The notes beneath the pieces are model-generated. The model had not been told where the DNA came from and did not search any database. It saw nothing but the letters and a program-made list of their open reading frames with translations. Below, piece by piece: positions 47,101 through 55,690 of a stretch of DNA of 64,000 bases. Position 1 is the stretch's first letter; each line of letters opens with the position of its first letter. Where the stretch lies: the NCBI GenBank assembly GCA_017411305.1, contig JAFQQI010000048.1:124001-188000 (forward strand), read 5' to 3'. This DNA comes from Lachnospiraceae bacterium. GTDB lineage: Bacteria; Bacillota; Clostridia; Lachnospirales; Lachnospiraceae. A program made the translations under genes and the position numbers.

Positions 47101-47169
47101 GAAATCACTTATAAGCGAAAAGAATTCGGTTTGGTGACGGAAGATGACTTAAAGAAGGAGGAAAAGTAA
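44158..47169 (+). CDS. Carbohydrate ABC binding protein fused to two CBM-like domains
   Basis: A 1003-residue exported protein. ATG 44158 (with AAAGGA upstream) starts an ordinary signal peptide ending near VSVMA; there is no lipobox Cys. Residues about 72-250 and 278-442 are CBM6/35-like beta-sandwiches (IEYEVEVPETGLYELQV; WIEWEFEVPESGYYNIS). A helical stretch (about 447-585) follows. From about 588 the sequence is a family 1 binding protein: ITLWVGTGRDQANVIRALI, FPVMFYRKDILAELGIGVPKTW, then WEFLKWWTSAEVQ. Usual binding proteins are about 420 residues. It may hold polymer through the CBMs while presenting oligosaccharide to the permeases. No anchor is obvious unless the N-terminal helix stays uncleaved. 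Confidence 0.85.
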   Translation: MRLGRVGRRMTAIFLTAAMSVTVFSANGVSVMAATGTMTQEEAKEIVSTYSVQDEVPGYKEYLAQYADAASPEATIEIEAADYISYMESDKEVTPEIYSDYEGVTGDSVLTTEIGYIEYEVEVPETGLYELQVQYYPVAGKNSEIQRSFFLDGNLPYGELSLIEFSRVWSTDIAQQSFAGGIYDVTWNKDNQGNDMKPTSVEIPEWMTVNLYDSNGYITTPLKLYLTEGSHTISINSQREPMLLRKLILTNSKEVESYEEVKAKWDAEGAKNTAGVNVEIQAENATKTSSQMLYPKQDQSSPAVYPVSAKELLNNSIGGSSWSDAGQWIEWEFEVPESGYYNISMFAKQNFMRGIYVSRKITIDGEVPFKEMEDYGFTYESNWRTDVLSDEEGNPYSFYLEAGTHTIRMEVVLGEFSDVIASVQDSVSQLNAIYRKVIRITGVSPDTYRDYQIAASLPGLNAEMTAVRDQLDEAILNLRSASGQTSDKETVLITMRDQMDYLITDEERFVKVVATYKQNVRACGTWITQVIDQPLQLDRINIYSVEEEVVVEHNSLWEKIVFELRRLFYSFIIDYNSLGAVEETADTTTITLWVGTGRDQANVIRALIDESFTSNTGINVNVQLVDMNTLLRAELAGEGPDVAIQVANTNGIAGAVLNTGNDTPVNYGLRNAVIDLTQFEDFEEVTGRFYDSALTAFSFDGATYALPETQTFPVMFYRKDILAELGIGVPKTWDEVKVTMSVLAKNQMEFGMLPTEQIFAMLLYQNGGAYYDEGGITSALDSDIAVNTFKEYCEYYTDYGLDKVTSVEERFRTGECPIIIADYTVFNNLEVSAPDIAGLWDFTIVPGTVKEDGSIDHSVGCTGLASMIMADTEDPKACWEFLKWWTSAEVQTLFDREMESLMGSAARVATANQEAFDNIPWSVDTYEALKEAFTWVEGIPQVPGGYYSWRNVNNAFYTVTTETDTASPREELMDKVLYINDEITYKRKEFGLVTEDDLKKEEK

Positions 47170-47170
47170 G

Positions 47171-48100
47171 ATGGCATCAAAAGAAGCTTTGGCTGTTGCC
47201 AAAAAACAGGGTACGCTGATGTATCAGATTAAAAAGAACAAAGAATGCTACCTGATGCTGGCACCTTATTTTATCCTGTTCTTTTTGTTCACAGTGTTAC
47301 CGGTCTTAATGAGTATTGCACTGAGCTTTACCTACTTTAATATGTTGGAATGGCCCACCTTTAACGGTTGGAACAACTATATTAAGCTGTTTCTGGAAGA
47401 CGATATCTTCCTAATCTCCCTGAAAAACACCTTGATTTTTGCGGTGGTAACGGGACCTGTCAGCTACCTGTTGTGTCTACTTTTTGCATGGATTATCAAT
47501 GAATTTTCCAGCAAAATCAGAACAGTGCTTACTTTGATTTTTTATGCACCGTCTATTTGCGGTAATGCATATATGGTATGGAGCCTGATTCTCTCCGGTG
47601 ACAGATACGGATACTTAAACGGAATTTTATTAAAGCTGGGAGTAATCAATGAACAGAAGCTGTGGATGCAGGATGCCAAATTTATCCTGCCCTGCCTCAT
47701 AGTGGTTCAGCTTTGGTTATCCCTAGGTACCGGCTTCCTTTCCTTTATCGCAGGTTTGCAGACGGTAGATAAGAGTATGTATGAGGCAGCAGCCCTTGAC
47801 GGTGTTAAGAACCGCTGGCAGGAGCTTTGGTATGTAACACTTCCTGCCATGAAGCCGCAGCTGATGTTCGGTGCGGTTATGCAGATTACCCAGTCTTTTG
47901 CGGTAGCGGATATTTCCATCCAGTTGGCAGGAAATCCTTCCGTAAACTATGCCGGTGCAACCGTGGTAACACACCTTCTTGACTACGGCTCTACCAGATT
48001 TGATATGGGTTATGCATCTGCCATAGCAACAGTTTTATTCCTGCTGATGGTAGGTACCAATAAATTGGTTCAGAAATTATTAGGAAGGGTGGGAGAATAA
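47171..48100 (+). CDS. Carbohydrate ABC transporter permease, MalF/UgpA type (pair 1)
   Basis: A 309-residue permease with six membrane helices. The coupling loop is MYEAAALDGVKNRWQELWYVTLPAM, the EAA motif of sugar importers. It follows the fused binding protein by 1 base and abuts the second permease, so the three form one importer. Confidence 0.93.
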   Translation: MASKEALAVAKKQGTLMYQIKKNKECYLMLAPYFILFFLFTVLPVLMSIALSFTYFNMLEWPTFNGWNNYIKLFLEDDIFLISLKNTLIFAVVTGPVSYLLCLLFAWIINEFSSKIRTVLTLIFYAPSICGNAYMVWSLILSGDRYGYLNGILLKLGVINEQKLWMQDAKFILPCLIVVQLWLSLGTGFLSFIAGLQTVDKSMYEAAALDGVKNRWQELWYVTLPAMKPQLMFGAVMQITQSFAVADISIQLAGNPSVNYAGATVVTHLLDYGSTRFDMGYASAIATVLFLLMVGTNKLVQKLLGRVGE

Positions 48101-48994
48101 GTGGCAAAAACAGCATCATACAAAAAGAAATATCGATTCTTCAAGCCCAGGGAAAAGAAACTGAACCGTTCCATGGCAGGCAATACCCTGTTATTTGTTA
48201 TCATGGCAATTTGCGGATTTTTTATGGCACTTCCGCTTGTGATGATTGTCAATAACTGCTTAAAGCCTTTGGACGAATTATATCAGTTCCCGCCGAAGAT
48301 TCTGGTAAGAAACCCTACCCTTGAGAACTTTACGGACTTGTTCACCATTATGAACGACTCCTGGGTTCCCTTTTCCAGATATATTTTAAATACCATTATT
48401 ATTACGGGCTTCGGAACCGTAGGTCACGTTATTTTGGCGTCCCTTGCGGCATATCCCCTGGCAAAGCATGAATTTCCGGGAAAGAAGCTTTTGTTTAATA
48501 TGGTTGTGCTTTCCATGATGTTTTCCTGGACAGTAACCCAGATTCCCAACTACATGATTATCAGCTGGTTAGGGATTAACAATAATTATCTGGCGCTGAT
48601 TCTTCCGGCCTGCTCCTACGGTATGGGGCTTTACCTGATGAAGCAGTTTATGGAGCAGCTTCCTACATCTTTGATGGAATCAGCCAGATTAGACGGTGCA
48701 TCGGAGTTCCAGATTTTCTGGAAAATCGTAATGCCTAACGTAAAGCCTGCATGGCTGACACTGGCTATTTTCCAGTTCCAGCAAATGTGGGGAAATACAG
48801 GTAGCATGTTCCTTCGCGACGAACAGTTAAAGCCCATGCAGTTTGCACTGCAGCAGATTTCTGCGGGCGGTACGGCAAGAGCCGGTGCGGCAGCGGCAGT
48901 AACCTTTGTTATTGCGGCAGTACCTATTATTTTCTTCCTGCTGTGCCAGAGCAACGTACTGGAAACCATGACTACTTCCGGTATGAAAGAATAA
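48101..48994 (+). CDS. Carbohydrate ABC transporter permease, MalG/UgpE type (pair 1)
   Basis: A 297-residue permease with six helices and the coupling loop LMESARLDGASEFQIFWKIVMP. It starts with GTG at 48101, immediately after the previous stop codon, with GGGTGGGAG upstream. It forms the heterodimeric channel with the preceding gene. No ATPase gene is in the locus, so a shared MsmK-like ATPase encoded elsewhere must drive it. Confidence 0.93.
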   Translation: MAKTASYKKKYRFFKPREKKLNRSMAGNTLLFVIMAICGFFMALPLVMIVNNCLKPLDELYQFPPKILVRNPTLENFTDLFTIMNDSWVPFSRYILNTIIITGFGTVGHVILASLAAYPLAKHEFPGKKLLFNMVVLSMMFSWTVTQIPNYMIISWLGINNNYLALILPACSYGMGLYLMKQFMEQLPTSLMESARLDGASEFQIFWKIVMPNVKPAWLTLAIFQFQQMWGNTGSMFLRDEQLKPMQFALQQISAGGTARAGAAAAVTFVIAAVPIIFFLLCQSNVLETMTTSGMKE

Positions 48995-49007
48995 CAGGAG
49001 GGGCGAG

Positions 49008-50486
49008 ATGAAAAAACATAATTTGTTTGTAAAAGCAGCTGCCTCCCTGATTGCGGCAGCAATGCTGACATTATCCTTTGCAGGAACGGTATATGCGGAA
49101 GAACTTCCGTATGACACCTATAATTACGATTATCGTGAAAACTTTGTACTTACACCTGCGGCCTATGTTCCGAACGGTTCCGTGACGGGACAGTCGGTAG
49201 GAACCACGGACTTTACGGAGCCTCAGGATTTATGTGTGGCAGATGACGGACTTGTTTATGTGGCAGACACCAAAAATAACCGTATCGTGGTATTGAATGA
49301 AGAAATGACAGAAACAGTCCGGGTGATTGATACCTTTGACAACAATGGCCAGGCAGATACCTTTAACCAGCCTTACGGTGTGTGTGTATCAGAAAACGGT
49401 TATCTGTATGTAGCGGATTCCATGAACAAGAGAATTGTTATGCTGACACCGGAAGGAGAGTTTGTCAAGATTATTGATAATCCCCAATCCGAAATCTTGG
49501 AAGAAGGCTTTGACTTTATTCCCATTAAGGTAACGGTTGACTATGCAGACCGTGTATACGTGATTTCCCGTAATGCATTTGAAGGTATTTTGGTATTTGA
49601 AAGTGACGGAACCTTTACCGGCTATTTCGGAACCATTGAAGTTAAGATTACGCTTTGGGAAAAATTCTGGAGAAGAATCGCTACTAAGGAAGAGCGTTCT
49701 AAGCAACAGTTATATATTCCTACAGAATTTACCGGTATGGATGTAGATACTGACGGATTTATTTATGCCACCAATATCGATTCTGACGGTGTGCAGGCAG
49801 TAAGACGTTTGAATCCGCAGGGTAAGGATGTTATCCAGAAGGGTGAAAATGAAAATGTAGGCGGCGATATCAGAATCGGAACCTACGGAGATTACAGCGG
49901 TCCCAGTGAAATTACCGACGTGGTTTACCGCGACAAAGGGATTTATTCCATGCTTGACCGTAAGCGTGGCAGAATTTTCACCTATGATAAAGAGGGAAAT
50001 CTTCTTTACATTTTCGGAGGTATCGGTAGTCAGGAGGGAACCTTTACCACACCGGTTGCTATTGAAATAAGCGGCGATGAGATTATCGTACTGGATGCTT
50101 ACTACGGAACCATTATGAAATTTGCAGCTACGCAGTATGGTAGCTTAATTAATCAGGCGGTAGGCCTTCGTTATGACGGTGATGAGAAGGATGCTATCGG
50201 TATTTGGCAACAGGTACTGAAGATTGATGAAAACAACGAGCTTGCAAACAACGGTATCGGAAAGGCTTATCTGACAGCCGGAGATAATAAGACAGCCATG
50301 AAGTACTTAGAGCTTGGTATGAACAGAAAGTATTATTCTGTGGCATGGAAGCGTTACAGAAACGAAATCCTGACCGAGAATATGAGCTTTGTTCTGACAG
50401 CGGTGCTGATACTTTTGGGAGGAAACTTCGTTTATAAGAGGTTTATCAAAAAGAAAAAGTCATCAAAGGAAGGAGGGCTTCTCTAA
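49008..50486 (+). CDS. NHL-type propeller with TPR and C-terminal membrane anchor
   Basis: A 492-residue exported protein. A signal peptide (to about residue 28) precedes NHL-like blades: TEPQDLCVADDGLVYVADTK, then NQPYGVCVSENGYLYVADS, and later blades to about residue 375. Residues about 385-445 form a TPR-like helical hairpin (EKDAIGIWQQVLKIDENNEL, NNGIGKAYL). The C-terminus has a single membrane helix (FVLTAVLILLGGNFVYKRF) and a basic tail, so it is anchored with the propeller outside. It abuts the Yip1-like gene. It probably binds glycan or a partner protein; the role is unknown. Confidence 0.83.
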   Translation: MKKHNLFVKAAASLIAAAMLTLSFAGTVYAEELPYDTYNYDYRENFVLTPAAYVPNGSVTGQSVGTTDFTEPQDLCVADDGLVYVADTKNNRIVVLNEEMTETVRVIDTFDNNGQADTFNQPYGVCVSENGYLYVADSMNKRIVMLTPEGEFVKIIDNPQSEILEEGFDFIPIKVTVDYADRVYVISRNAFEGILVFESDGTFTGYFGTIEVKITLWEKFWRRIATKEERSKQQLYIPTEFTGMDVDTDGFIYATNIDSDGVQAVRRLNPQGKDVIQKGENENVGGDIRIGTYGDYSGPSEITDVVYRDKGIYSMLDRKRGRIFTYDKEGNLLYIFGGIGSQEGTFTTPVAIEISGDEIIVLDAYYGTIMKFAATQYGSLINQAVGLRYDGDEKDAIGIWQQVLKIDENNELANNGIGKAYLTAGDNKTAMKYLELGMNRKYYSVAWKRYRNEILTENMSFVLTAVLILLGGNFVYKRFIKKKKSSKEGGLL

Positions 50487-51119
50487 ATGAAAGGATTATT
50501 TTCCAAGGAAAAATGGAAATATGCATTTTATACAGTGAGTCATCCGGTTGATGGTTATTATGAAATCAGGCATCGTGAGCGGGGCAGTGTTGCGGTGGCT
50601 CTTGCGCTGGTAATTATATTTTCGTTAAGCTTTTCCATTAACAGAATCAGTGCAAGCTTTATTGTAAATGATGTAGACCCTCTGGATGTGGATGCACTGA
50701 CGGAACTTTTGGCGGTGCTTATGCTGTTTCTGCTGTTTTGTGTGGGCAACTGGTCCATTACCTGTTTGATGGAAGGCGAAGGAAGACTGAAGGATATTGC
50801 CATCGCTTTCGGATACGGTATGATTCCCATGATTGTATGCTTTAATCTGGGAACCGTTGTAAGCTGGGCAGTAGCGCAGAATGAAGAGGCTTTTTATTAT
50901 ATGATTATCGGTGTGGGAATTGCCTACGGGCTGTTCATGATACTGGTAGGAATTATGCAGGTACATAATTATACATTGGGCAAAACCCTGATTACGATTT
51001 TCCTGACATTTATTGCCATGTTTATCATTATCTTTATTGTTTTGCTGTTTGTAGACTTGATTAACCAGGTATACGGTTTCTTTTTCAGCATATACCAGGA
51101 ATTGATATTCAGAATGTAG
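50487..51119 (+). CDS. Yip1-family membrane protein
   Basis: A 210-residue protein starting with a cytoplasmic HPVDGYYEIRHRERGS segment, then about five membrane helices (residues 34-50, 68-90, 103-125, 137-160, 170-195). This matches the Yip1/YIF1-like family, whose bacterial members have no settled function. It begins directly after the propeller gene stop and is followed 14 bases later by the DUF5696-like gene, which suggests that the three products form a membrane complex. Confidence 0.75.
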   Translation: MKGLFSKEKWKYAFYTVSHPVDGYYEIRHRERGSVAVALALVIIFSLSFSINRISASFIVNDVDPLDVDALTELLAVLMLFLLFCVGNWSITCLMEGEGRLKDIAIAFGYGMIPMIVCFNLGTVVSWAVAQNEEAFYYMIIGVGIAYGLFMILVGIMQVHNYTLGKTLITIFLTFIAMFIIIFIVLLFVDLINQVYGFFFSIYQELIFRM

Positions 51120-51133
51120 GAGGAGGACGATTC

Positions 51134-53710
51134 ATGCGTACAAGTAAAAAGATTTTACTGGGTGTGTCCGGTCTCATCCTGGCAGCTGCGATTATCTGGC
51201 TGGCGTATTACCTGATTCACTATTATTTTTATAACGGATACAGGGATGACCTTTCTTCCTATACCTATGAAGAAGGCAGTGAATTTATCCCCATTAAGGA
51301 ATCCAAAAGTGATGTGGACGGAATGGACCTGGCAGCAGAAAATGATAATCTGAAGCTTTATGTGAATACAACAACCGGTGAAATGGCTGTTGTAGATAAG
51401 AGAAACGGACAGGTGACTTATTCCAATCCGGCAGGAGCGGAAGAGGATGCCATTGCCACGGAAACAAACAAAAATTACTTAAAGTCACAAATTATTGTGG
51501 ACTATTTTAATGAAACCAGAACACAGGGAACCATGGATTCCTACAGCTTCTGCACTTCAAGAGAGCAGCTGACGGCGCAGGGAATTAATGGTGGTGTGCG
51601 TCTGATTTATACCATGGGTGACTTAACCAGTGAAACCGGTATTGTTCCCCAGTATATCAGTAAAGCAACATTGGAAGAGGTTATGTCCAAAATGTCCGAA
51701 AGCGATGCTAAGTTTACTGCAAAGAAATTTGTGGAGAGCAATGTAGCTGACGGATATATGGAAATGCTGGAGTCTACGGCAAAGGGTGCTTCCCAGCTTC
51801 GTAAGCTGAATAAGTATTTTGAAGGAGCCGGCTTTACTCAGGAGGATTATAACCGTGAAATGGAAAACTCCGGTGTGGAAGGTGTAGTACCGATTTCTTT
51901 CACGATTCCTGTAGAATACAGACTGAATGAAGATTCTGTCGATGTCTCCATTCCCATGAGTGAAGTACAGGAGGCAGGCGGCGGCGCGCTGTTCCGTATC
52001 CAGCTTCTTCGTTATTTCGGTACGGCAGGAACAGAGGAAGAGGGCTATATGCTGGTACCAAACGGTTCCGGTTCCTTGATTCATTTTAACAACGGCAAAA
52101 CCACCGCTGCGACCTATTCCGAATATGTATACGGAATTGACCCGCTTGCAGCGGAATATACCGTGTTAGAAAATACAGAAGAAGTAAAAATGGCCTTGTT
52201 CGGTATTTTCAGAGAGAATAATGGTGTATTGGCAACTATTGAGGACGGTGCCTCTTTTGTGTACCTTTCTGCGGGAGTTGCAGGGAAGATTAACGAATAT
52301 AACTATGTATACCCTACCTTTGTAGTCAGGGGAAATGACAAGCTTTCCATGTTTGGTACCACTGGTAATGAAGCGGACCTTCCCATTGTGGAAAAGAAGT
52401 TTTATGATGCTAATTTAACCGTAAAATACACCATGCTTGCTGATGAAGATGCAAGCTATGTGGGTGCAGCCAACTACTATCGGGAAAGATTGGTAAAAGA
52501 AGGCGTATTGACGAAAGAAGAATCGCCCAAGGAGGATATTAAGTTTTACTATGATGTTCTCGGCGGCGTGGAAAAAACAAAGTATTTCTTAGGAACCCAA
52601 TATGACGGTATGTACGCCATGACTACCTTTGAGCAGGCGCAGGAAATGTCAAATGATTTGGCAGATAACGGAATTACCAATCAGGTGATGAATCTCCAGG
52701 GCTGGATGAACGGCGGCTATTATCATGAAGTAACAGACAGAGTATGGATTCCGTTTAGTTTAGGCGGTAAGTCCGGATTGGAGAACTTAAGTGCAACGGT
52801 TGCTGCCAACGGCGGAACCATGTATGCAGATGTAGCCCTGCAGAGGGTGTCGGAAACCTGTGACAGATACAATTGGAGTAATGAAACCTCCCGTTATTAC
52901 GGAACAGGCTATGTGGCTGAGTTTGGTTTGGTAAATCCCTCCACACTCCGTCAAACTTCAGGCCTTGGCTATGATGAAAACAGATATTTCCTGGTATCGC
53001 CCAAGTTCTTAATCCGTTATGCGGATAAGTTTATCGCAAAGGCAGACAGATATGATATCAGCGGCATTTCCTTAAGAGACTTGGGAAATGAGTTGCATTC
53101 CGATAAGAGAAGAACCAATGTCATTGACCGAGAAGCAGCACTTGATGTTGTGAACGGCAGACTGAATCTGCTTGCAGAGACGGATAAGAAGGTGATGATG
53201 AATTCCGCTAATGATTATGCATTTGCTTATGCAGATGATATCATCAATGTTCCGCTTTCGGATAATGATTATTATATCGTAGATGAAGTGGTACCTTTCT
53301 ATCAGATGCTGATTCACGGATACATTGATTATTCAGGTAGTGTGATTAATTTAAGTGACACTTACGATAAGGCAGATATCATTCTTAGCCTTGTAGAAAA
53401 CGGTGCTTCCCCCCATTTCATTTTTTCATGGGAGAGTTCCAGTGATATGAAAAACACCGGTCTGAACAGATTCTATGCAACGACCTATGAAAACTGGAGA
53501 GAGGATGCAATTTCCATTTACAGTGAAGTAAATGAAGCATTAAAGTATGTGAACGGTGCGGCTATGGTAAATCATCAGGTGCTGGATAACGGTGTCCGTG
53601 CAGTATCCTATGATAACGGTGTGACTGTTTATGTAAATACAGGAAATACTGATTTGACCGTAGACGGCATGACCGTGCCGGCAAGAAACTATATGGTGGG
53701 AGGGAAGTAA
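51134..53710 (+). CDS. DUF5696-like membrane-anchored ectodomain, putative glycoside-active barrel
   Basis: An 858-residue protein with an N-terminal membrane helix (ILLGVSGLILAAAIIWLAYYL) and an outside domain of about 830 residues. Residues about 60-450 look like beta-sandwich modules (LKLYVNTTTGEMAVVDKRNG; IPVEYRLNEDSVDVSIPMSEV). Residues about 470-800 alternate strands and helices like a TIM barrel (FYYDVLGGV, YADVALQRVSE, DISGISLRDLGNEL, VMMNSANDYAF). The end is a small beta domain (VTVYVNTGNTDLTVDGMTVP) as found behind many glycosidase barrels. I associate it with DUF5696, of unknown function. Enzymatic activity is a hypothesis. Confidence 0.75.
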   Translation: MRTSKKILLGVSGLILAAAIIWLAYYLIHYYFYNGYRDDLSSYTYEEGSEFIPIKESKSDVDGMDLAAENDNLKLYVNTTTGEMAVVDKRNGQVTYSNPAGAEEDAIATETNKNYLKSQIIVDYFNETRTQGTMDSYSFCTSREQLTAQGINGGVRLIYTMGDLTSETGIVPQYISKATLEEVMSKMSESDAKFTAKKFVESNVADGYMEMLESTAKGASQLRKLNKYFEGAGFTQEDYNREMENSGVEGVVPISFTIPVEYRLNEDSVDVSIPMSEVQEAGGGALFRIQLLRYFGTAGTEEEGYMLVPNGSGSLIHFNNGKTTAATYSEYVYGIDPLAAEYTVLENTEEVKMALFGIFRENNGVLATIEDGASFVYLSAGVAGKINEYNYVYPTFVVRGNDKLSMFGTTGNEADLPIVEKKFYDANLTVKYTMLADEDASYVGAANYYRERLVKEGVLTKEESPKEDIKFYYDVLGGVEKTKYFLGTQYDGMYAMTTFEQAQEMSNDLADNGITNQVMNLQGWMNGGYYHEVTDRVWIPFSLGGKSGLENLSATVAANGGTMYADVALQRVSETCDRYNWSNETSRYYGTGYVAEFGLVNPSTLRQTSGLGYDENRYFLVSPKFLIRYADKFIAKADRYDISGISLRDLGNELHSDKRRTNVIDREAALDVVNGRLNLLAETDKKVMMNSANDYAFAYADDIINVPLSDNDYYIVDEVVPFYQMLIHGYIDYSGSVINLSDTYDKADIILSLVENGASPHFIFSWESSSDMKNTGLNRFYATTYENWREDAISIYSEVNEALKYVNGAAMVNHQVLDNGVRAVSYDNGVTVYVNTGNTDLTVDGMTVPARNYMVGGK

Positions 53711-53713
53711 AAG

Positions 53714-54634
53714 ATGAGAAGAAAAAGAACAAAAATGTCCCTCACAACCAGAAGAAGCATTAACGGGTATTTGTTTATCATGCCCTGGCTTATCGGCTTT
53801 GTTGTATTTTACCTGCGAAGCCTGATTATGTCCGTACAGTTTTCTCTTTCGAACCTGACGGTAAATCCGGGGGGCGGATATACCCTGGAGTTTGTGGGAT
53901 TACAAAACTTTATTTATGCATTCCGCGTACACGGAAGCTTTAAACAGATTCTGACAACTTCCGTAGGCAATATGCTGATAGACGTTCCGCTGATTACCTT
54001 TTTCAGTTTGTTTATGGCTATTCTTCTGAATAAGAAGTTTCCCGGAAGAACCTTAGTAAGAGCTATTTTCTTCCTTCCGGTTATCTTAAATTCCGGAGCC
54101 ATTCAGGATGCCATGGATTTGGCAAGAGCCATGATGAGCGGCGGTATTTCCAACGCCAGTGCGGAAATAGCAGAAGCAGCATCAGGAAGCGGTGTCAGCA
54201 TTGATTACTATATTCAGATGTTCAGTGTGTTGGGCTTACCTGACGTAATTATTGAATATGTTTCCGGTGCAGTAGGACGTATCAGCGAAATTATCAATGC
54301 TTCCGGTGTGCAGATAGTTATCTTTATTGCGGCCCTGCAGTCCATTCCGGGCTCCATGTATGAGGTTGCCAAAATAGAGGGTGCTACCGGATATGAAACC
54401 TTTTGGAAGGTAACCTTCCCTATGGTAATGCCTCATATCATCACAAATGTGGTGTATACCGTAGTAGACAGCTTTGCTGACTCTGAGGTAGTGGAACTGG
54501 CATATGATGTAGCCTTTACACAGAACAATTACGGACTCAGCTCCGTATTCAGTCTGGTATCAACCATAGTGACCTGTCTGATCTTGGTACTTGTCTGCAG
54601 GTTTATCCAGAAACGAACGTTTTACTATAACTAG
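53714..54634 (+). CDS. Carbohydrate ABC transporter permease, MalF/UgpA type (pair 2)
   Basis: A 306-residue permease with six helices. LFIMPWLIGFVVFYLRSLIMSV is helix 1, and MYEVAKIEGATGYETFWKVTFP is the coupling loop. The segment around residues 135-190 (GISNASAEIAEAASGSGV) is a longer extracytoplasmic loop than in pair 1. It starts 3 bases after the DUF5696-like gene. Confidence 0.92.
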   Translation: MRRKRTKMSLTTRRSINGYLFIMPWLIGFVVFYLRSLIMSVQFSLSNLTVNPGGGYTLEFVGLQNFIYAFRVHGSFKQILTTSVGNMLIDVPLITFFSLFMAILLNKKFPGRTLVRAIFFLPVILNSGAIQDAMDLARAMMSGGISNASAEIAEAASGSGVSIDYYIQMFSVLGLPDVIIEYVSGAVGRISEIINASGVQIVIFIAALQSIPGSMYEVAKIEGATGYETFWKVTFPMVMPHIITNVVYTVVDSFADSEVVELAYDVAFTQNNYGLSSVFSLVSTIVTCLILVLVCRFIQKRTFYYN

Positions 54635-54649
54635 GAAAGGAGAGAAAAG

Positions 54650-55645
54650 ATGGATTTATCACTGAAATCATTACAGGCCAAATGGGAAGCGATGAAAAGT
54701 GATACCCAGTTTGCCAACGACAGAAAGCGCTGGGCATCTAACATGAAGAAATTTATTCTCGGATTATTTAAGCTGGTCATCATTGTAGGTATCTGCTATG
54801 TAATTTTAGGTCCGGTTATCGGTATTATCAGCAGTTCTTTTTTCTCCGATTCCGATACCTATAACCCGATGGTATACCTGATTCCTCAGGAACCGACGCT
54901 GGAGCGTTACAAAATTGCCATCGAATATTTAAATTACGGAAAAACCATGACGGCATCGCTGCTTTATTCCTTAACACTGATGCTGGTGCAGGTATTTATC
55001 TGCTCCATGGTTGGTTACGGCTTCGCAAGATACAAATTTCCGCTGAAGAATTTATTGTTCGGATGTGTGGTAGTGATGATTGTTATTCCCGTCCACACCA
55101 TTATGCTTCCGCTTTATATGACTTTCGCGAAATTTGATGTCTTTGGAATTATAGAAGCAACAGGGGGATCGGCTGTCAATCTCCTGTCAACGCCCATACC
55201 GATGTATATTATGACATTTTTTGGGTGCGGACTAAGGTCGGGACTTTACATTTACATTTTTAACCAGTTCTTCCGCGGACTTCCCAAGGAAATTGAGGAA
55301 GCAGCGTTTGTGGACGGTGCAGGTACATGGTACACCTATTTCCGTATCATGTTAGTAAATGCAATCCCTTCCGTGATTACCGTAGCGATTTTCTCTATGG
55401 TATGGCAGTACAATGATACTTTCTATGCAAGATTGTTTGTGATTAGCGACGAGTTGGTGATCAGTAAGAAGATATCTACTATTGAAGCATCCATTTCCAA
55501 TGTGGAAAAAATTCTGGATCCCAAGATTCTGGAATTGTTTTTGGATGCGGGTATCGTACTTGTCATGATTCCCATTATCATTATTTATGTTGCTCTTCAG
55601 AAACAGTTTATAGAAGGCGTGGAGCGAAGCGGTATCGTAGGATAA
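54650..55645 (+). CDS. Carbohydrate ABC transporter permease, MalG/UgpE type (pair 2)
   Basis: A 331-residue permease with a 40-residue cytoplasmic start and six helices. The coupling loop is EIEEAAFVDGAGTWYTYFRIML. GGAAAGGAGAG precedes the ATG. It pairs with the gene before it, and the matching binding protein is probably the lipoprotein at 57611. As in pair 1, no ATPase is encoded nearby. Confidence 0.92.
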   Translation: MDLSLKSLQAKWEAMKSDTQFANDRKRWASNMKKFILGLFKLVIIVGICYVILGPVIGIISSSFFSDSDTYNPMVYLIPQEPTLERYKIAIEYLNYGKTMTASLLYSLTLMLVQVFICSMVGYGFARYKFPLKNLLFGCVVVMIVIPVHTIMLPLYMTFAKFDVFGIIEATGGSAVNLLSTPIPMYIMTFFGCGLRSGLYIYIFNQFFRGLPKEIEEAAFVDGAGTWYTYFRIMLVNAIPSVITVAIFSMVWQYNDTFYARLFVISDELVISKKISTIEASISNVEKILDPKILELFLDAGIVLVMIPIIIIYVALQKQFIEGVERSGIVG

Positions 55646-55690
55646 CGACACGCTTTTCAAACATTCAACAAATAAAAGGAGGAGAAAAAG

